A stretch of 40,027 nt of DNA, from positions 1 to 40,027 of the forward strand of contig DULM01000149.1 in the NCBI GenBank assembly GCA_012840405.1, given 5' to 3'. The translations under genes were made by a program, and so were the position numbers. The notes beneath the pieces are model-generated. The model worked only from the letters and a program-made list of their open reading frames with translations, ran no database searches and had not been told where the DNA came from. This document shows, in pieces, positions 16,652-27,085 of this stretch (position 1 is its first letter; every line of letters starts with the position of its first letter). The stretch comes from Syntrophomonadaceae bacterium. Lineage in GTDB: Bacteria > Bacillota > DSM-12270 > Thermacetogeniales > Thermacetogeniaceae.

Positions 16652-17818
16652 CTATCCAGCCATGGTCTTCAATGTTTTTTTCAGTTGCTGCCAGAATCCC
16701 CCTCTAGGTATATCTTTTTGCACCAGCAGGGGGACCCTCTGCTGAACCTTACCATCAACAATCAGTTTTACCTCTCCTACCTTTTGTCCTTTAGCAACAG
16801 GTGCATTGATGATCTCAGGAATTGTCACCTCAGTCTTTACATCTATTTTTTCACCTTTTTGGGTCACCACACCCACACCCTCGGGAACCACTACACCTGT
16901 ATAATCAACTGTGCCTTTTCCCACACGAACCTTGCCGACCACCTCACCGGCTTTTACTACCTCCTGGTAAGCAAAATTGGCAAACCCCCAGTTCAATAGT
17001 TTAATTGACTCATTAAAGTGGCCCCGTGGTTCTGGGACACCGAAAACACAGCAGATCAGGCGCAGATTGTCACGCTTCACTGTAGATGCCAGACAGTAGT
17101 TGGCTTCAGTAGTCCAGCCTGTTTTAAAACCATCTGTCCCATCATACCACCACAGCAGCTTATTGGTATTATCCAGTTTTGTTTTTCCACCGCGCAATTC
17201 ATAGTAATGCTTAATACTGGTCAGCTGCAAGTATTCAGGGTGTTTTGCAGCCTCTCGGCAGAGCACAGCCATATCATAAGCAGATGTATAGTGGTTTTTA
17301 GCAGGCAGGCCATGAACATTAACAAAATGCGTATTTTTCAACCCCAGTTCCTTGACCTTCTGGTTCATCAGATCCACAAAAGCCTTTTCACTTCCAGCAA
17401 TATGTTCGGCAACAGCCACACAAGCATCATTAGCAGAACCCACCGCAATAGCGATCATCATCTCTCTAAAAGTCATCTCTTCCCCTGGCTCCAGCCATAT
17501 CTCTGATCCGCCCATTTCCCAGGCTGCCTCACTGGTTACCACCTTGTCATCCCAGCTAACTTTACCGCTTTTTAAGGCCTCTAATGCCACCAAAAGTGTG
17601 GCAACTTTGGTCACACTGGCCGGTGCCATCCGCTTGTGGGGGTTTTTTTGATAAAGGATCTTACCTGTACTGGCCTCCATCAGCACTGCAGAAGGTGCAT
17701 CTGTTTCCGGTGTGCTGCTCCAGGCATATTTCGCAGGGACCAATTGCAGAAAAGAAAACAGCAGAATGATGGAAATGATCGAACGATAACTCATCGCGCT
17801 TTTACCTCCCTCTAGCAT
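16652..17818 (-). CDS. dacF: D-alanyl-D-alanine carboxypeptidase (DacF-like)
   Basis: APSAVLMEASTGKILYQKNPHKRMAPASVTKVATLLVALEAL, SANDACVAVAEH, KTGWTTEANYCL; N-terminal signal peptide; adjacent to spoIIA. Confidence 0.92.
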   Translation of the reverse strand: MLEGGKSAMSYRSIISIILLFSFLQLVPAKYAWSSTPETDAPSAVLMEASTGKILYQKNPHKRMAPASVTKVATLLVALEALKSGKVSWDDKVVTSEAAWEMGGSEIWLEPGEEMTFREMMIAIAVGSANDACVAVAEHIAGSEKAFVDLMNQKVKELGLKNTHFVNVHGLPAKNHYTSAYDMAVLCREAAKHPEYLQLTSIKHYYELRGGKTKLDNTNKLLWWYDGTDGFKTGWTTEANYCLASTVKRDNLRLICCVFGVPEPRGHFNESIKLLNWGFANFAYQEVVKAGEVVGKVRVGKGTVDYTGVVVPEGVGVVTQKGEKIDVKTEVTIPEIINAPVAKGQKVGEVKLIVDGKVQQRVPLLVQKDIPRGGFWQQLKKTLKTMAG

Positions 17819-17896
17819 GTTCTTTTCATAGTATCTGCAAGTTGAGCCCTGTTAATCCTGGGACAGGCTGCCAGAAAAAAGGAAGGAAGCTAAAAG

Positions 17897-19201
17897 CTAG
17901 TAAATGATATCAAGAATTAGAGGCGGCAACTGCGGGCTGTCCTGGCCAATAACAAAGGATTTCTTTACTCGCTCCTTCACCTCAGCCAGGTTATCCCTTC
18001 TGTTCACATGGAGCACAGCAAGGGGCTCACCAACAGCAACTGCATCCCCCATTTTTTTTCGTAAAACAATCCCTGCTGCGGGATCCACATTGTCATCTTT
18101 GCGCAGACGGCCGGCTCCCAGCAGCAGTGATGCCCAGCCTATCTCACGGGCATTGATCCAGTGAACAAAGCCTTCCTTGTCCGCCAGCAACTCGATTTGC
18201 TCAGCAGCCCTAGGAAGGAGGTCAGGGTTATCAAGTACCTCAGGAGAACCTCCCTGAGCTTCGATAATCTCCCGCATTTTAGCGAGCCCTGCTCCCTGCT
18301 TTAGCAGTTTTTCCAAAAGTATTCTTCCCTCTTCAGGAGATGGAGCTGCACCTGCCGCTGCCAGCATCTCTCCCCCCAGCACCAGGCAGAGTTCAAGTAG
18401 ATCACCAGGCCCATTGCCTTTCAGTGTGGAGATAGCCTCCTCTACCTCCAGGGCATTTCCCACCGCTAGTCCCAGGGGTTGCTCCATACTGCTGATCACA
18501 ATCACAGTTTTGCGGTGAAACTCGCTCCCTAAAGCTGCCATCAGTTCACCTAAGGCCCTAGCCCGATCTACAAAAGGAAGGAAACCACCGGATCCCACCT
18601 TGACATCCAATACGATCCGGTCCGCACCCCCGGCAATCTTTTTTGACATAATGCTGCTGGCTATCAAAGGGAGGGAATCTACTGTTCCGGTTACATCCCG
18701 CAGGGCATAGATCTTTTTATCAGCAGGTACTAAATTTGCGGTCTGACCTGCTAAGACTGCCCCGATCTTGCTGGCTATCTCTTTCATCTCAGCTAATGAC
18801 AGATCGGTCCTGAAGCCAGGTATGGACTCTAACTTATCCAGAGTACCTCCCGTGTGGCCGAGAGCCCTGCCTGACATTTTGACCACCTTTACCCCTGCAG
18901 CTGCCACCAAGGGCACAAGCACCAAGGTAGTCTTATCACCAACACCTCCTGTACTGTGCTTATCCACTTTGATCCCAGGGATATCTTTCAGATCCAGCAG
19001 ATCACCTGATTTGATCATAGCCAGGGTTAAATACTTTGTTTCTTCGTAGTTGAGACCCCGTAAAAAGGCAGCCATTAAAAAAGAGGACATCTGGTAATCT
19101 GGAATTTCTCCCTCGACAAACCCACTGACCAGATAATCAAGTTCCTGAAAAGTAAGCCTTTCCCCCTCCCGCTTTTTAATGATCAGATCAACTGCACGCA
19201 T
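17897..19201 (-). CDS. pdp: Pyrimidine-nucleoside phosphorylase
   Basis: KVDKHSTGGVGDKTTLVLVPLVAAAGVKVVKMSGRALGHTGGTLDKLESIPGF. Confidence 0.96.
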   Translation of the reverse strand: MRAVDLIIKKREGERLTFQELDYLVSGFVEGEIPDYQMSSFLMAAFLRGLNYEETKYLTLAMIKSGDLLDLKDIPGIKVDKHSTGGVGDKTTLVLVPLVAAAGVKVVKMSGRALGHTGGTLDKLESIPGFRTDLSLAEMKEIASKIGAVLAGQTANLVPADKKIYALRDVTGTVDSLPLIASSIMSKKIAGGADRIVLDVKVGSGGFLPFVDRARALGELMAALGSEFHRKTVIVISSMEQPLGLAVGNALEVEEAISTLKGNGPGDLLELCLVLGGEMLAAAGAAPSPEEGRILLEKLLKQGAGLAKMREIIEAQGGSPEVLDNPDLLPRAAEQIELLADKEGFVHWINAREIGWASLLLGAGRLRKDDNVDPAAGIVLRKKMGDAVAVGEPLAVLHVNRRDNLAEVKERVKKSFVIGQDSPQLPPLILDIIY

Positions 19202-19207
19202 GGTCCT

Positions 19208-20398
19208 TCACTCCTTATAAATGCCGGCTATAGGAGTTCCATCTCCCTGTTCCACAGCAAAGAATTTTGCCAAAGTTGCTCCCAGATCAGCCATCGTAGA
19301 GCGCACCCCGACTGAACCTACTTTTACTCCGGGGCCAGTGATCAGCAGTGGCACATATTCCCTGGAGTGGTCAGTGCTGGCTGTGGTAGGGTCACAGCCG
19401 TGATCAGCAGTCAGCACCAGCAGATCTCCCTGCTCAAGATTTTCAAGCAAATCAGGAAGCCATGAATCAAAGGCTTCCAGTGCCTTGGCAAAACCCTTTA
19501 TATCATTGCGGTGCCCATAAAGGGAATCAAAATCCACCAGGGTAGCAAAAACAAGCCCCCTCTCCAATTCTTGAAAAGCCTTTTTAGCAGCATTGAATAT
19601 CTCCTGATTTCCCGCCACTGGGATTGATTTGGTTACACCCTGGCCAGCAAAGATGTCATTTACCTTGCCCACAGCCACAACCTGAAAACCCCTGTTGCTG
19701 AGAGCATCTAAAAGTGTTGGCCGCGGTGGGGAAAGGGAAAAATCATGGCGCCGCGGTGTACGCCAGTAATTGCCATCTTTACCCAGGAAAGGACGGGCAA
19801 TCACCCTCCCTACAGCATGAGGCCCTGTCAGCAGTTCCCTGGCAACAGAACAGATTTGATACAGTTCATCGATCGGGATAACCTCCTCATGGGCAGCAAC
19901 CTGAAAGACACTGTCTGCAGATGTATAAACAATGGGGTATCCTGTTTTTACATGGAGATCACCCAATTCCTTGATGATCTCTGTCCCTGATGCAACCTTA
20001 TTACCAAGTACCTTTCTCCCGATCTTCTTTTCAAAGGGGATGATAATCTCCGGTGGGAATCCTTCAGGATAGGTGGGAAATGGCTTGTCCAAAATAACAC
20101 CGGTCATCTCCCAATGACCGCTGGTGGTATCCTTGCCTGCAGAGCGCATAGCCATCTTTCCGTAGGCTGCTTTTGGGTTAGCGGCAGCTGGCACACCAAC
20201 TAGAGGAACAATGTTGCCCAGTCCCAACTGTTCCAGACAGGGAAGGTGAAGCCCACCTACACTCTCTGCCAGGTTTCCCAGAGTGAATGAACCTTCATCC
20301 CCAAAATCTGCTGCATCAGGTAGTTCTCCCACACCAACCCCATCCATCACTAGAACTAATACCCTGTTCACACTAGGCTCTGGGATGTGATTTTTCAT
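19208..20398 (-). CDS. deoB: Phosphopentomutase
   Basis: [33 protein letters not shown]...[15 protein letters not shown]...[24 protein letters not shown]. Confidence 0.96.
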   Translation of the reverse strand: MKNHIPEPSVNRVLVLVMDGVGVGELPDAADFGDEGSFTLGNLAESVGGLHLPCLEQLGLGNIVPLVGVPAAANPKAAYGKMAMRSAGKDTTSGHWEMTGVILDKPFPTYPEGFPPEIIIPFEKKIGRKVLGNKVASGTEIIKELGDLHVKTGYPIVYTSADSVFQVAAHEEVIPIDELYQICSVARELLTGPHAVGRVIARPFLGKDGNYWRTPRRHDFSLSPPRPTLLDALSNRGFQVVAVGKVNDIFAGQGVTKSIPVAGNQEIFNAAKKAFQELERGLVFATLVDFDSLYGHRNDIKGFAKALEAFDSWLPDLLENLEQGDLLVLTADHGCDPTTASTDHSREYVPLLITGPGVKVGSVGVRSTMADLGATLAKFFAVEQGDGTPIAGIYKE

Positions 20399-21263
20399 AA
20401 ACCTCCCTCATCTTTCTCTTGCTCAAATGGGTATAAATCTGTGTTGTTGTAATATCAGCATGCCCCAGCATTTCCTGGACAGCCCTCAAGTCTGCGCCGT
20501 TCTCCAGGAGGTGTGTAGCGAAAGAATGGCGCAGCACATGGGGGGTAATTTCGCTCTGGATTCCTGCTTTTTGGGCATAAGCTTTGAGTATTTTCCAAAA
20601 GCCCTGACGGGTTAACCGCCTGCCATTCTTGTTCAAAAAAACAGCTCGTTCCCTACTGTTTTTTCTTAACTTTAACCAACAGCGGGATAGATATTCTCTC
20701 AGATATTTTTGAGCTATTTCACCAATAGGTATAATCCGCTCCCGGGAACCCTTTCCCATGCAGCGGACAAAGCCCAGGTCCAAATTCAGATGCTCAGTAT
20801 CCAAACCGAGCATTTCAGAAACCCGCATCCCAGTGGCATACAACAGTTCCAACATAGCCTTGTCCCTCAGTCCTGTTAATGTTCCACAATTGGGCTGGGA
20901 AAGGAGTTTCTCTACCTCCTGGACACTCAGCACCCGTGGCAGATTCTTCTCCAATTTAGGAGATGTGAGGTTTTCAGTAGGATCTGTCGTTACCAGCCCC
21001 TCCTGCAATAGGTAGCGATAAAAGCCACGCAGGGCTGCCAGCATGCGGGACCTGGTTCTGGCGCTTTTGTTCAAGAGGCGCTGCTGGTTCAGAAAACTCA
21101 GAATGACATTCTGTGTTGCCTGTAATAGGTTGAGCTTCTGTGCAGATAAAAAAGAGGCATACTGCTCCAGGTCATAGCGGTAAGAGTTGATGGTATTGTC
21201 AGCAAGTCCCCGCTCGACCCGTAAAAAGGTTAAAAACTCATCCAAATAACGATTTTCACTCAA
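20373..21263 (-). CDS. xerD: Tyrosine recombinase XerD
   Basis: [75 protein letters not shown]. Confidence 0.93.
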   Translation of the reverse strand: MSENRYLDEFLTFLRVERGLADNTINSYRYDLEQYASFLSAQKLNLLQATQNVILSFLNQQRLLNKSARTRSRMLAALRGFYRYLLQEGLVTTDPTENLTSPKLEKNLPRVLSVQEVEKLLSQPNCGTLTGLRDKAMLELLYATGMRVSEMLGLDTEHLNLDLGFVRCMGKGSRERIIPIGEIAQKYLREYLSRCWLKLRKNSRERAVFLNKNGRRLTRQGFWKILKAYAQKAGIQSEITPHVLRHSFATHLLENGADLRAVQEMLGHADITTTQIYTHLSKRKMREVYEKSHPRA

Positions 21264-21350
21264 TAATTTACCCCCGTTAATATTTTCCTGTTTTGAGATG
21301 AGTTCTACACATAAAAAAAAATTCCTCTCTGTACTCCAGAAAGGTTTAAA

Positions 21351-21671
21351 TCAAGGTATTAGCTGTTCTTTACCACTATAGAGTTGCTGCAGTTGATCCA
21401 TCAAGGGACTTTCTTCTGCCTGCGCCTTCCTACTGCTTTCCACCCTCATTAAATCCTGCTTTTTATCTATATCCCCGATTTCAGCTGCTATAAAAGAAAG
21501 AAACTGCGGTATGATGAGGCCGATCAAAAGCAAAAAGAACAGCAGTTTCAGAATAACAGCACATTTCTGTTTCCAGTTAGTGATAGTGATCAGCAGCATC
21601 AGCTTACCCTCCAATTTGTGATCATCACAGTTTCGGGACAACCCCTGATTTATATTATGAATCCTTCCCAT
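21351..21671 (-). CDS. Hypothetical small single-TM protein
   Basis: ORF with hydrophobic segment AVILKLLFFLLLIGLIIPQFLSFIAAEIG; start uncertain (MLLITITNW... also possible). Confidence 0.5.
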   Translation of the reverse strand: MGRIHNINQGLSRNCDDHKLEGKLMLLITITNWKQKCAVILKLLFFLLLIGLIIPQFLSFIAAEIGDIDKKQDLMRVESSRKAQAEESPLMDQLQQLYSGKEQLIP

Positions 21672-21721
21672 CAGCTAGAACCATAAAATCTGAATTAAAA
21701 AATCACAGCAGCATCAGATAA

Positions 21722-22351
21722 TCACTGATAGAGGGAAGAGAGCAATTTCAAAAAGTTAGGCACCAAATAGGTTTCCACCCAAGAACCCAGTAGAACCAGC
21801 AGGACAAAAAAGAGAAAAATCAATGAATAAACACCAATACTGCGCAGGGGAGCATCCCGGACAGTGCGCAGCAGTGTAAAGGAAAAATATAAAGACAGGA
21901 CTCCCGCCCCTAATAATGCCGGTATATAGCAGAGGTTCTGGGGAAGTACCCCAAGTAGGGCTAGAAGAAGCCCTTTCCCTGCTTCTTCCTGCACCAAAAA
22001 GCCAACGGTTATACCTACAGTAAATCCCTTAGCAGCGATCAACAATAAGATCAGCGGGGTCCCCACTACTGTTAAACCAAAAAACCAAAGAAGGGCAACA
22101 GAGGCCACCTGCATTTTAAGAATCTGATACCATGTTTTTAGATCAGAAAATGAATAAGTAGAGAGGACAGATGATTCTTCAAGGAAATAGGTGAGAAACT
22201 GACGCATTTCTTGCTGTACTAAGGGGTCTAGGTTGCGCAAACTGACAGCACCTAGAATTAAACCACAGATAAAAAAACCCACAGCTAATAAAAGGGGAAT
22301 CAGCAGCTGTTTTTGGGAATCAATAACAGCAGATGTCCTGGCTAAACGCAT
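21722..22351 (-). CDS. spoIIM: Stage II sporulation protein M; start more likely at 22351 than 22369
   Basis: Multi-pass membrane protein AVGFFICGLILGAVS...YFLEESSVLSTYSFSDLKTWYQILKMQVASVALLWFFGLTVVGTPLILLLIAAKGFTVGITVGFL; GGGGAGG SD 6 nt before ATGCGTTTAGCC. Confidence 0.9.
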   Translation of the reverse strand: MRLARTSAVIDSQKQLLIPLLLAVGFFICGLILGAVSLRNLDPLVQQEMRQFLTYFLEESSVLSTYSFSDLKTWYQILKMQVASVALLWFFGLTVVGTPLILLLIAAKGFTVGITVGFLVQEEAGKGLLLALLGVLPQNLCYIPALLGAGVLSLYFSFTLLRTVRDAPLRSIGVYSLIFLFFVLLVLLGSWVETYLVPNFLKLLSSLYQ

Positions 22352-22429
22352 AGTAATCCTCCCCGGCATACAACTTCCTCCAATAAAGTCTATGCCGGGA
22401 AAAATAAACCAATTACCAGAATGGACAAA

Positions 22430-23095
22430 TTATTTATCCAGCAGAAGTCCCGCTAAGAAACGGACAGCCAAAACATCTTCCGGGGCTTTACTGCTGGCTG
22501 CAATCAGAGCTATATCCCGCCCCTCCTTTTCTGCCAGTTCACAGGCTCTCTGCAAGCCCTTCCTGGCATTCTCCCAGCCTGTAAAACCAGGGGTGCGGGC
22601 TACAGTGGCGGTCAGAACCGGTGCACCAGCATTGAATGCGGCGTCAAAAGCGGTACCACCGCAATCAGTCACCGCAATAACAATTTTATCTTTAAAATCT
22701 ACCAGTTTGGCGGTTTCAGCACCCTGGTTGGGGTAAATCCCCACCTCCTTGATGCCAAGGCTGTGCAACCCTTCCAGTAAACCAGAGGCCCTCTGCAAGC
22801 GTTCATCGGCCCGTCCCACTCTAGGCTCTGCGATCACAACCACTTCAGAGTTTATTTCCTCGGCTTTTTGTGCCGCATACCTGCCTACAGCCCCTGGGTT
22901 CACAGGGACCGGTGCCTTGCAGGGGATGGGGCTGGCCCCTAGCACACAGACAGCTCCTTCCTGAAGAGCAACCTCCAGGGTTGTGCTCATATCGATCACA
23001 TCAACCACCACAACAACTTGCCCCTTACAGGCAGCCTGATAGGCACCACTGGCATTGCTGCTTATGGTAACCAATGGTTTATTCATCCCTGACAC
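22430..23095 (-). CDS. 2-phosphosulfolactate phosphatase-like (ComB superfamily) protein
   Basis: VVVVDVIDMSTTLEVALQEGAVCVLGASP...LVDFKDKIVIAVTDCGGTAFDAAF; similarity by recalled motifs only. Confidence 0.55.
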   Translation of the reverse strand: MSGMNKPLVTISSNASGAYQAACKGQVVVVVDVIDMSTTLEVALQEGAVCVLGASPIPCKAPVPVNPGAVGRYAAQKAEEINSEVVVIAEPRVGRADERLQRASGLLEGLHSLGIKEVGIYPNQGAETAKLVDFKDKIVIAVTDCGGTAFDAAFNAGAPVLTATVARTPGFTGWENARKGLQRACELAEKEGRDIALIAASSKAPEDVLAVRFLAGLLLDK

Positions 23096-24302
23096 CGGTT
23101 CCCCTCCTCACAGTGGAAACTACCTTTCCGTAGGTTCCCCCACCCCCTGGGTTGAAGATCAGTTCACCCTTACGTGCTTGTTGGATAGTCAGAGCCACTT
23201 TTTCTCCCACAACAGATACTAATTCCTCATAACCGACCTGATGTAAAACATTCATCTCGGTTCCAAAAGACTCCAGAAGCAAAGAAATCGTCTTAGGCCC
23301 CACTCCCGGCAAAAAGAGCAAAGGAACCTGGTAGTGGTAAGGGGGGCGTCCCTGGGGAGAAGAGGGTTCCCTCCAGTCCCCGATCTCGATAATCCGGTCA
23401 AGGACCCCTTTAACCACTTTTGAACTGCCGCAGTCAGGACAGCTTGCCACAGGAGGTGGTGCCTCAGCAATTTTGCCGCAGGAAAGACACTGGGTGCGGT
23501 GGTATTTCCCCAGCCTGGGATCAAGCCCAAAATTCGCCAGGACCTTCCTGCCTTCTTTTTTCTGCAGAGCCATTACCAGTTCTGCAAAACTGGGTTCAGC
23601 CAGGAGAAGAAGATTATATTCCCGGCCCAAATTTTTCAGAGAATGAGCATCTGAATTGCTTAAGAAGGTCAAATCAGCAAGCTCTGACAGATGGTCTGCC
23701 AGACCGGTATCTGCACTCAAGCCCAGTTCCAGAGCAAATATTTTGTTAAACCCCTGCTCTCCCAGCAGTGCAGTCAATCGATGGGTACAGCAACCGTAAA
23801 CACCCTTATGGGGTGTAAAGGCATGAGCAGGCATAAAGATCCCGGAGCGGGCCAACACCTCATCTAAAATCACCCTGGCTGGAAGGTGGCAGCGCTGAGT
23901 GCTCAACTCCGGGTTGGTAATATGTTCTGCCTGGAAAGAGGAAAAAGAACGAAGTGCCTCCAGTGTGGGAAAATAAGCGAGCCAGTGGGCAACTCCTCCC
24001 TTTTCCTCAGTTGTTTCCACTTCAGCACCGGGGATCAAGGTCAAAGAGTCCTGGTAGCGTAAGCCACCACCGGCCAACTCCCAGGCTATGCCTTCAGCAA
24101 CCAGGTCCTCCAGCTCAGAACAGAGCCTGGGGCAGGCCGCATCCACAATCCCCAGTATGTTCAAGCCTTTCCGCAGAGTCGCTTCCTCCAAGACCCCGGG
24201 TATGGTCTGGCTGCGGGCCGCGGTCACTTTCACCGGATAACCGCTTTGTGTTCGGCCGATATGCACATGCAGGTCCCCAAAGTATCTATTCAGCATGGTC
24301 AT
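23079..24302 (-). CDS. Endonuclease Q family protein (PHP domain, zinc ribbon, HhH)
   Basis: FGDLHVHIGRTQSGYPVKVTAA...LSNSDAHSLKNLGREYN...CLSCGKIAEAPPPVASCPDCGSSKV...LPGVGPKTISLLLESFG. Confidence 0.85.
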   Translation of the reverse strand: MTMLNRYFGDLHVHIGRTQSGYPVKVTAARSQTIPGVLEEATLRKGLNILGIVDAACPRLCSELEDLVAEGIAWELAGGGLRYQDSLTLIPGAEVETTEEKGGVAHWLAYFPTLEALRSFSSFQAEHITNPELSTQRCHLPARVILDEVLARSGIFMPAHAFTPHKGVYGCCTHRLTALLGEQGFNKIFALELGLSADTGLADHLSELADLTFLSNSDAHSLKNLGREYNLLLLAEPSFAELVMALQKKEGRKVLANFGLDPRLGKYHRTQCLSCGKIAEAPPPVASCPDCGSSKVVKGVLDRIIEIGDWREPSSPQGRPPYHYQVPLLFLPGVGPKTISLLLESFGTEMNVLHQVGYEELVSVVGEKVALTIQQARKGELIFNPGGGGTYGKVVSTVRRGTGVRDE

Positions 24303-24855
24303 TCAACATTCTCCCGGCCAGAATCCCTAAACATGTTTTGCCATCTCTGATTTCTCCGTTCAAAACCATACGGGCGGCCTCAGCAAGGGGGATGGTTACC
24401 ACATCGATAAACTCCTCTTCATCAGGGCAGGCCTCACCTTTGACCAGCCCTTTGGCCAGGACCAAGTAGAGAAGCTCATCACAAAAACCCGGTGATGTAT
24501 AAAAGGAGCAGATTAGCTGCCATTGTTCAGCTGTATAACCTGTTTCCTCCTCCAATTCCCGCCGGGCGCATGCCAGTGGTTCCTCATCCCCATCCCTTTT
24601 ACCGGCTGGCAGTTCCAGCAGGATCTCCCCAGTAGCATGCCTGTACTGCCGCACCATTATTACTTCACCATCTTGGGTTAAGGGTAAAATTACTACAGCC
24701 CCCGGGTGTTTGACAACCTCTCGTTTAGCGGTTTTCCCATCTGGGAGTTCAACAGTATCTACCTGCACTTTGATGATCTTTCCTTGGAATACTTCCTCTG
24801 ATGACACAAATTTCTCTTTGAGTCTCTCTTCCAGCCCCTTCTCCATCTTGATCAC
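24286..24855 (-). CDS. NUDIX hydrolase, ADP-ribose pyrophosphatase type
   Basis: LLELPAGKRDGDEEPLACARRELEEETGYTAEQWQLI Nudix box. Confidence 0.94.
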   Translation of the reverse strand: MIKMEKGLEERLKEKFVSSEEVFQGKIIKVQVDTVELPDGKTAKREVVKHPGAVVILPLTQDGEVIMVRQYRHATGEILLELPAGKRDGDEEPLACARRELEEETGYTAEQWQLICSFYTSPGFCDELLYLVLAKGLVKGEACPDEEEFIDVVTIPLAEAARMVLNGEIRDGKTCLGILAGRMLNDHAE

Positions 24856-24863
24856 CTCTATGA

Positions 24864-25940
24864 TTATTTACAAAGATCTGCCGCAATCGAACCTGCTGCA
24901 CCGGCAGCCAGGAAAAATGCCGGATCAGTAGACTGGTCTCGTCCCATACTGCTCACCCTGATCCCCATTTCCGCAAGATAGGCCAGTGCTGGGCTTCCAT
25001 CCCGGAACACTACCCTGTGACGAGCAAAGATCCTCGCTTCTTCCAGCTGTTTTTTGATCAGATCACTCTGCTGGCTGTTGTCCAATTCCGGCAGGGCGAT
25101 CACAGCCTCCCGCAGAGCAACCTGTCCCAGTGCAGTCAGGGTATGGTGGCTGACCCCTTGATGGCGGGGGCGCGGGTCAGCAAAACTGATCCTGGGAATA
25201 GCCACAGGCTGGCCCCCCAGAATGCTTGCTGCATTAATGATCTCGCCCTGCTCCAGGGCGGTTGTCCCCCACTTAGTGCCTGTCCCGACAATACCTGGTC
25301 CCATGGTGACAATAATCACATCTGCCTTGAGGACCTGATAAGCTGCGATCAGCCCGGAATAGATATTCACACTCTCCAGATCACCGCCAAAGGCATGCCC
25401 TGTGGTAACAGTTCCGGCAATGATCCCCTCTTTCTTGAGGGTCCGCACCATCCTGCTTAAAGGAAGAGGGAGAGCAGCACCATCGGTCATTACATAAACA
25501 ACCCTCAGTTGCTTCTTTCCTGCCAAACAGCCAGCAGCAGCAGGAGCCAGCATACTGTGCAGGGTCCCTACCACTACAGGGGTCCCTTCCAGTGATCTAA
25601 ACTCCTTGATGTCATTGTGGTATGGGCTCTCTTGCTCCTCTACACTGAGCACTTTAAGCTGGTAGGGGGTATAGCGGAGTTTCATAATATGTCCTGGCCC
25701 AGTTTTATTCTCCGGGGTGCGGCTCAGATTAGCGATCACAAAGTGATAGCCGCCAGTGCCCAATTTCAGTTGAACAGCTGTTGTGTTAAGATAAACCAGA
25801 TCCCCTACAAATGCCTCTCCACTGAGCAATGGGTAGTTCCAGGCAAGGCAGTTTGCTCCTTCACACTCCACTTCCAGTTCCTGAATCTGCTCTGAGGAGT
25901 CAATGATCCTGATAACTTTTCCTTTTTTCCAGTTGATCAA
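24864..25940 (-). CDS. DUF3866 family protein
   Basis: GTGGYHFVIANLSRTPENKTGPGHIMKLRYTPYQLKVLSVEEQESPYH; conserved uncharacterised family in Firmicutes. Confidence 0.8.
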   Translation of the reverse strand: MINWKKGKVIRIIDSSEQIQELEVECEGANCLAWNYPLLSGEAFVGDLVYLNTTAVQLKLGTGGYHFVIANLSRTPENKTGPGHIMKLRYTPYQLKVLSVEEQESPYHNDIKEFRSLEGTPVVVGTLHSMLAPAAAGCLAGKKQLRVVYVMTDGAALPLPLSRMVRTLKKEGIIAGTVTTGHAFGGDLESVNIYSGLIAAYQVLKADVIIVTMGPGIVGTGTKWGTTALEQGEIINAASILGGQPVAIPRISFADPRPRHQGVSHHTLTALGQVALREAVIALPELDNSQQSDLIKKQLEEARIFARHRVVFRDGSPALAYLAEMGIRVSSMGRDQSTDPAFFLAAGAAGSIAADLCK

Positions 25941-27076
25941 GGTTGCATCCCTTCTGTGCTTAATTGAATCATCTCCCAGAGAATTTGAACAACACTGATC
26001 AAATCCCGGGAATCCAGGTATTCCTCTGTGGTGTGGGCATTCTGCATTCCCACTGATAGATTGGCTGCTTGCAGTCCGGCCGCATTAAAAATATTGGCAT
26101 CACTGCCGCCTCCGGTGGGCTCCAGGCGCGGCTTGAGCCCAGCCCTTTCCATAGCTTTGGCAGCAAATTTAATTACCTGCTGTCCAGGGTCGATCCGGTA
26201 TTCGGGATATTCCAATGTCACATTTATTTCACAATCAGCTCCTGGGATCTGTTTGATCTTTTCAAACTCCTTAATGATCCTGGAGGTAATATCATCCAGC
26301 TTCTCCCTTTTCAGGCTTCTGGTCTCCCCCTGAACAAAAACTGAATCAGGGATGATATTGGTGGCTTTACCTCCTTCAATAATACCGATATTAGAGGTGG
26401 TTTCCTCATCGATCCTGCCCAAGGGAAGCCGGGAGATCACCTCACTGGCGATCCTGATGGCATTAACCCCTAACTCCGGTTCGAAACCGGCATGAGCGGA
26501 TTTTCCCTTGACAGTGATATTGAAAATATTCTGGGCCGGTGCAGCAGTAATGATAACTCCCGGTGAGCCGCTGGAATCCAGGACATAGCCGAAATCCGCT
26601 TCCAGTTTCCCATAGTCGAAGTTTCTGCTCCCCAATAACCCCCTCTCTTCCCCTACGGTCAGGAGAACTTCCAGCATGCCATGGGGCTGATCCTGCTCTC
26701 TGATCATCTCCAATAACTCCAACAGGGCAGCAATCCCTGCTTTGTCATCCCCACCAAGGACAGTATCCCCTTTACTCCGGAAAACACCATCTTCAAAGAT
26801 AACCTTCACACCATCAGCAGGCACAACTGTATCCATATGACAGCAGAAAAAAAGGGATTGGTATCGCTCATCACCGGGAAGCCGGGCAAGAAGATTGCCG
26901 GTTGTGCCTCCGATTTTGGCAGCTGTATCATCTTCCTCAACACTAAAACCAAAGCCCTGTAAACGGGACTTCAAATAATCGGCTAATTCCCGCTCTTTTA
27001 AGGATGGGGAAGGAATTTCGGCAAGTTTGATAAACTCCTGAAAAAGCCTTTCTTCATTTACGGCAACAGGCATCAT
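25937..27076 (-). CDS. M20/PepT-like metallopeptidase
   Basis: FFCCHMDTVVPADGVKV...LGGDDKAGIAALLEL...LTVGEERGLLGSRNFD...GGGSDANIFNAAGL. Confidence 0.9.
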   Translation of the reverse strand: MMPVAVNEERLFQEFIKLAEIPSPSLKERELADYLKSRLQGFGFSVEEDDTAAKIGGTTGNLLARLPGDERYQSLFFCCHMDTVVPADGVKVIFEDGVFRSKGDTVLGGDDKAGIAALLELLEMIREQDQPHGMLEVLLTVGEERGLLGSRNFDYGKLEADFGYVLDSSGSPGVIITAAPAQNIFNITVKGKSAHAGFEPELGVNAIRIASEVISRLPLGRIDEETTSNIGIIEGGKATNIIPDSVFVQGETRSLKREKLDDITSRIIKEFEKIKQIPGADCEINVTLEYPEYRIDPGQQVIKFAAKAMERAGLKPRLEPTGGGSDANIFNAAGLQAANLSVGMQNAHTTEEYLDSRDLISVVQILWEMIQLSTEGMQP

Positions 27077-27085
27077 AAAACCCCC

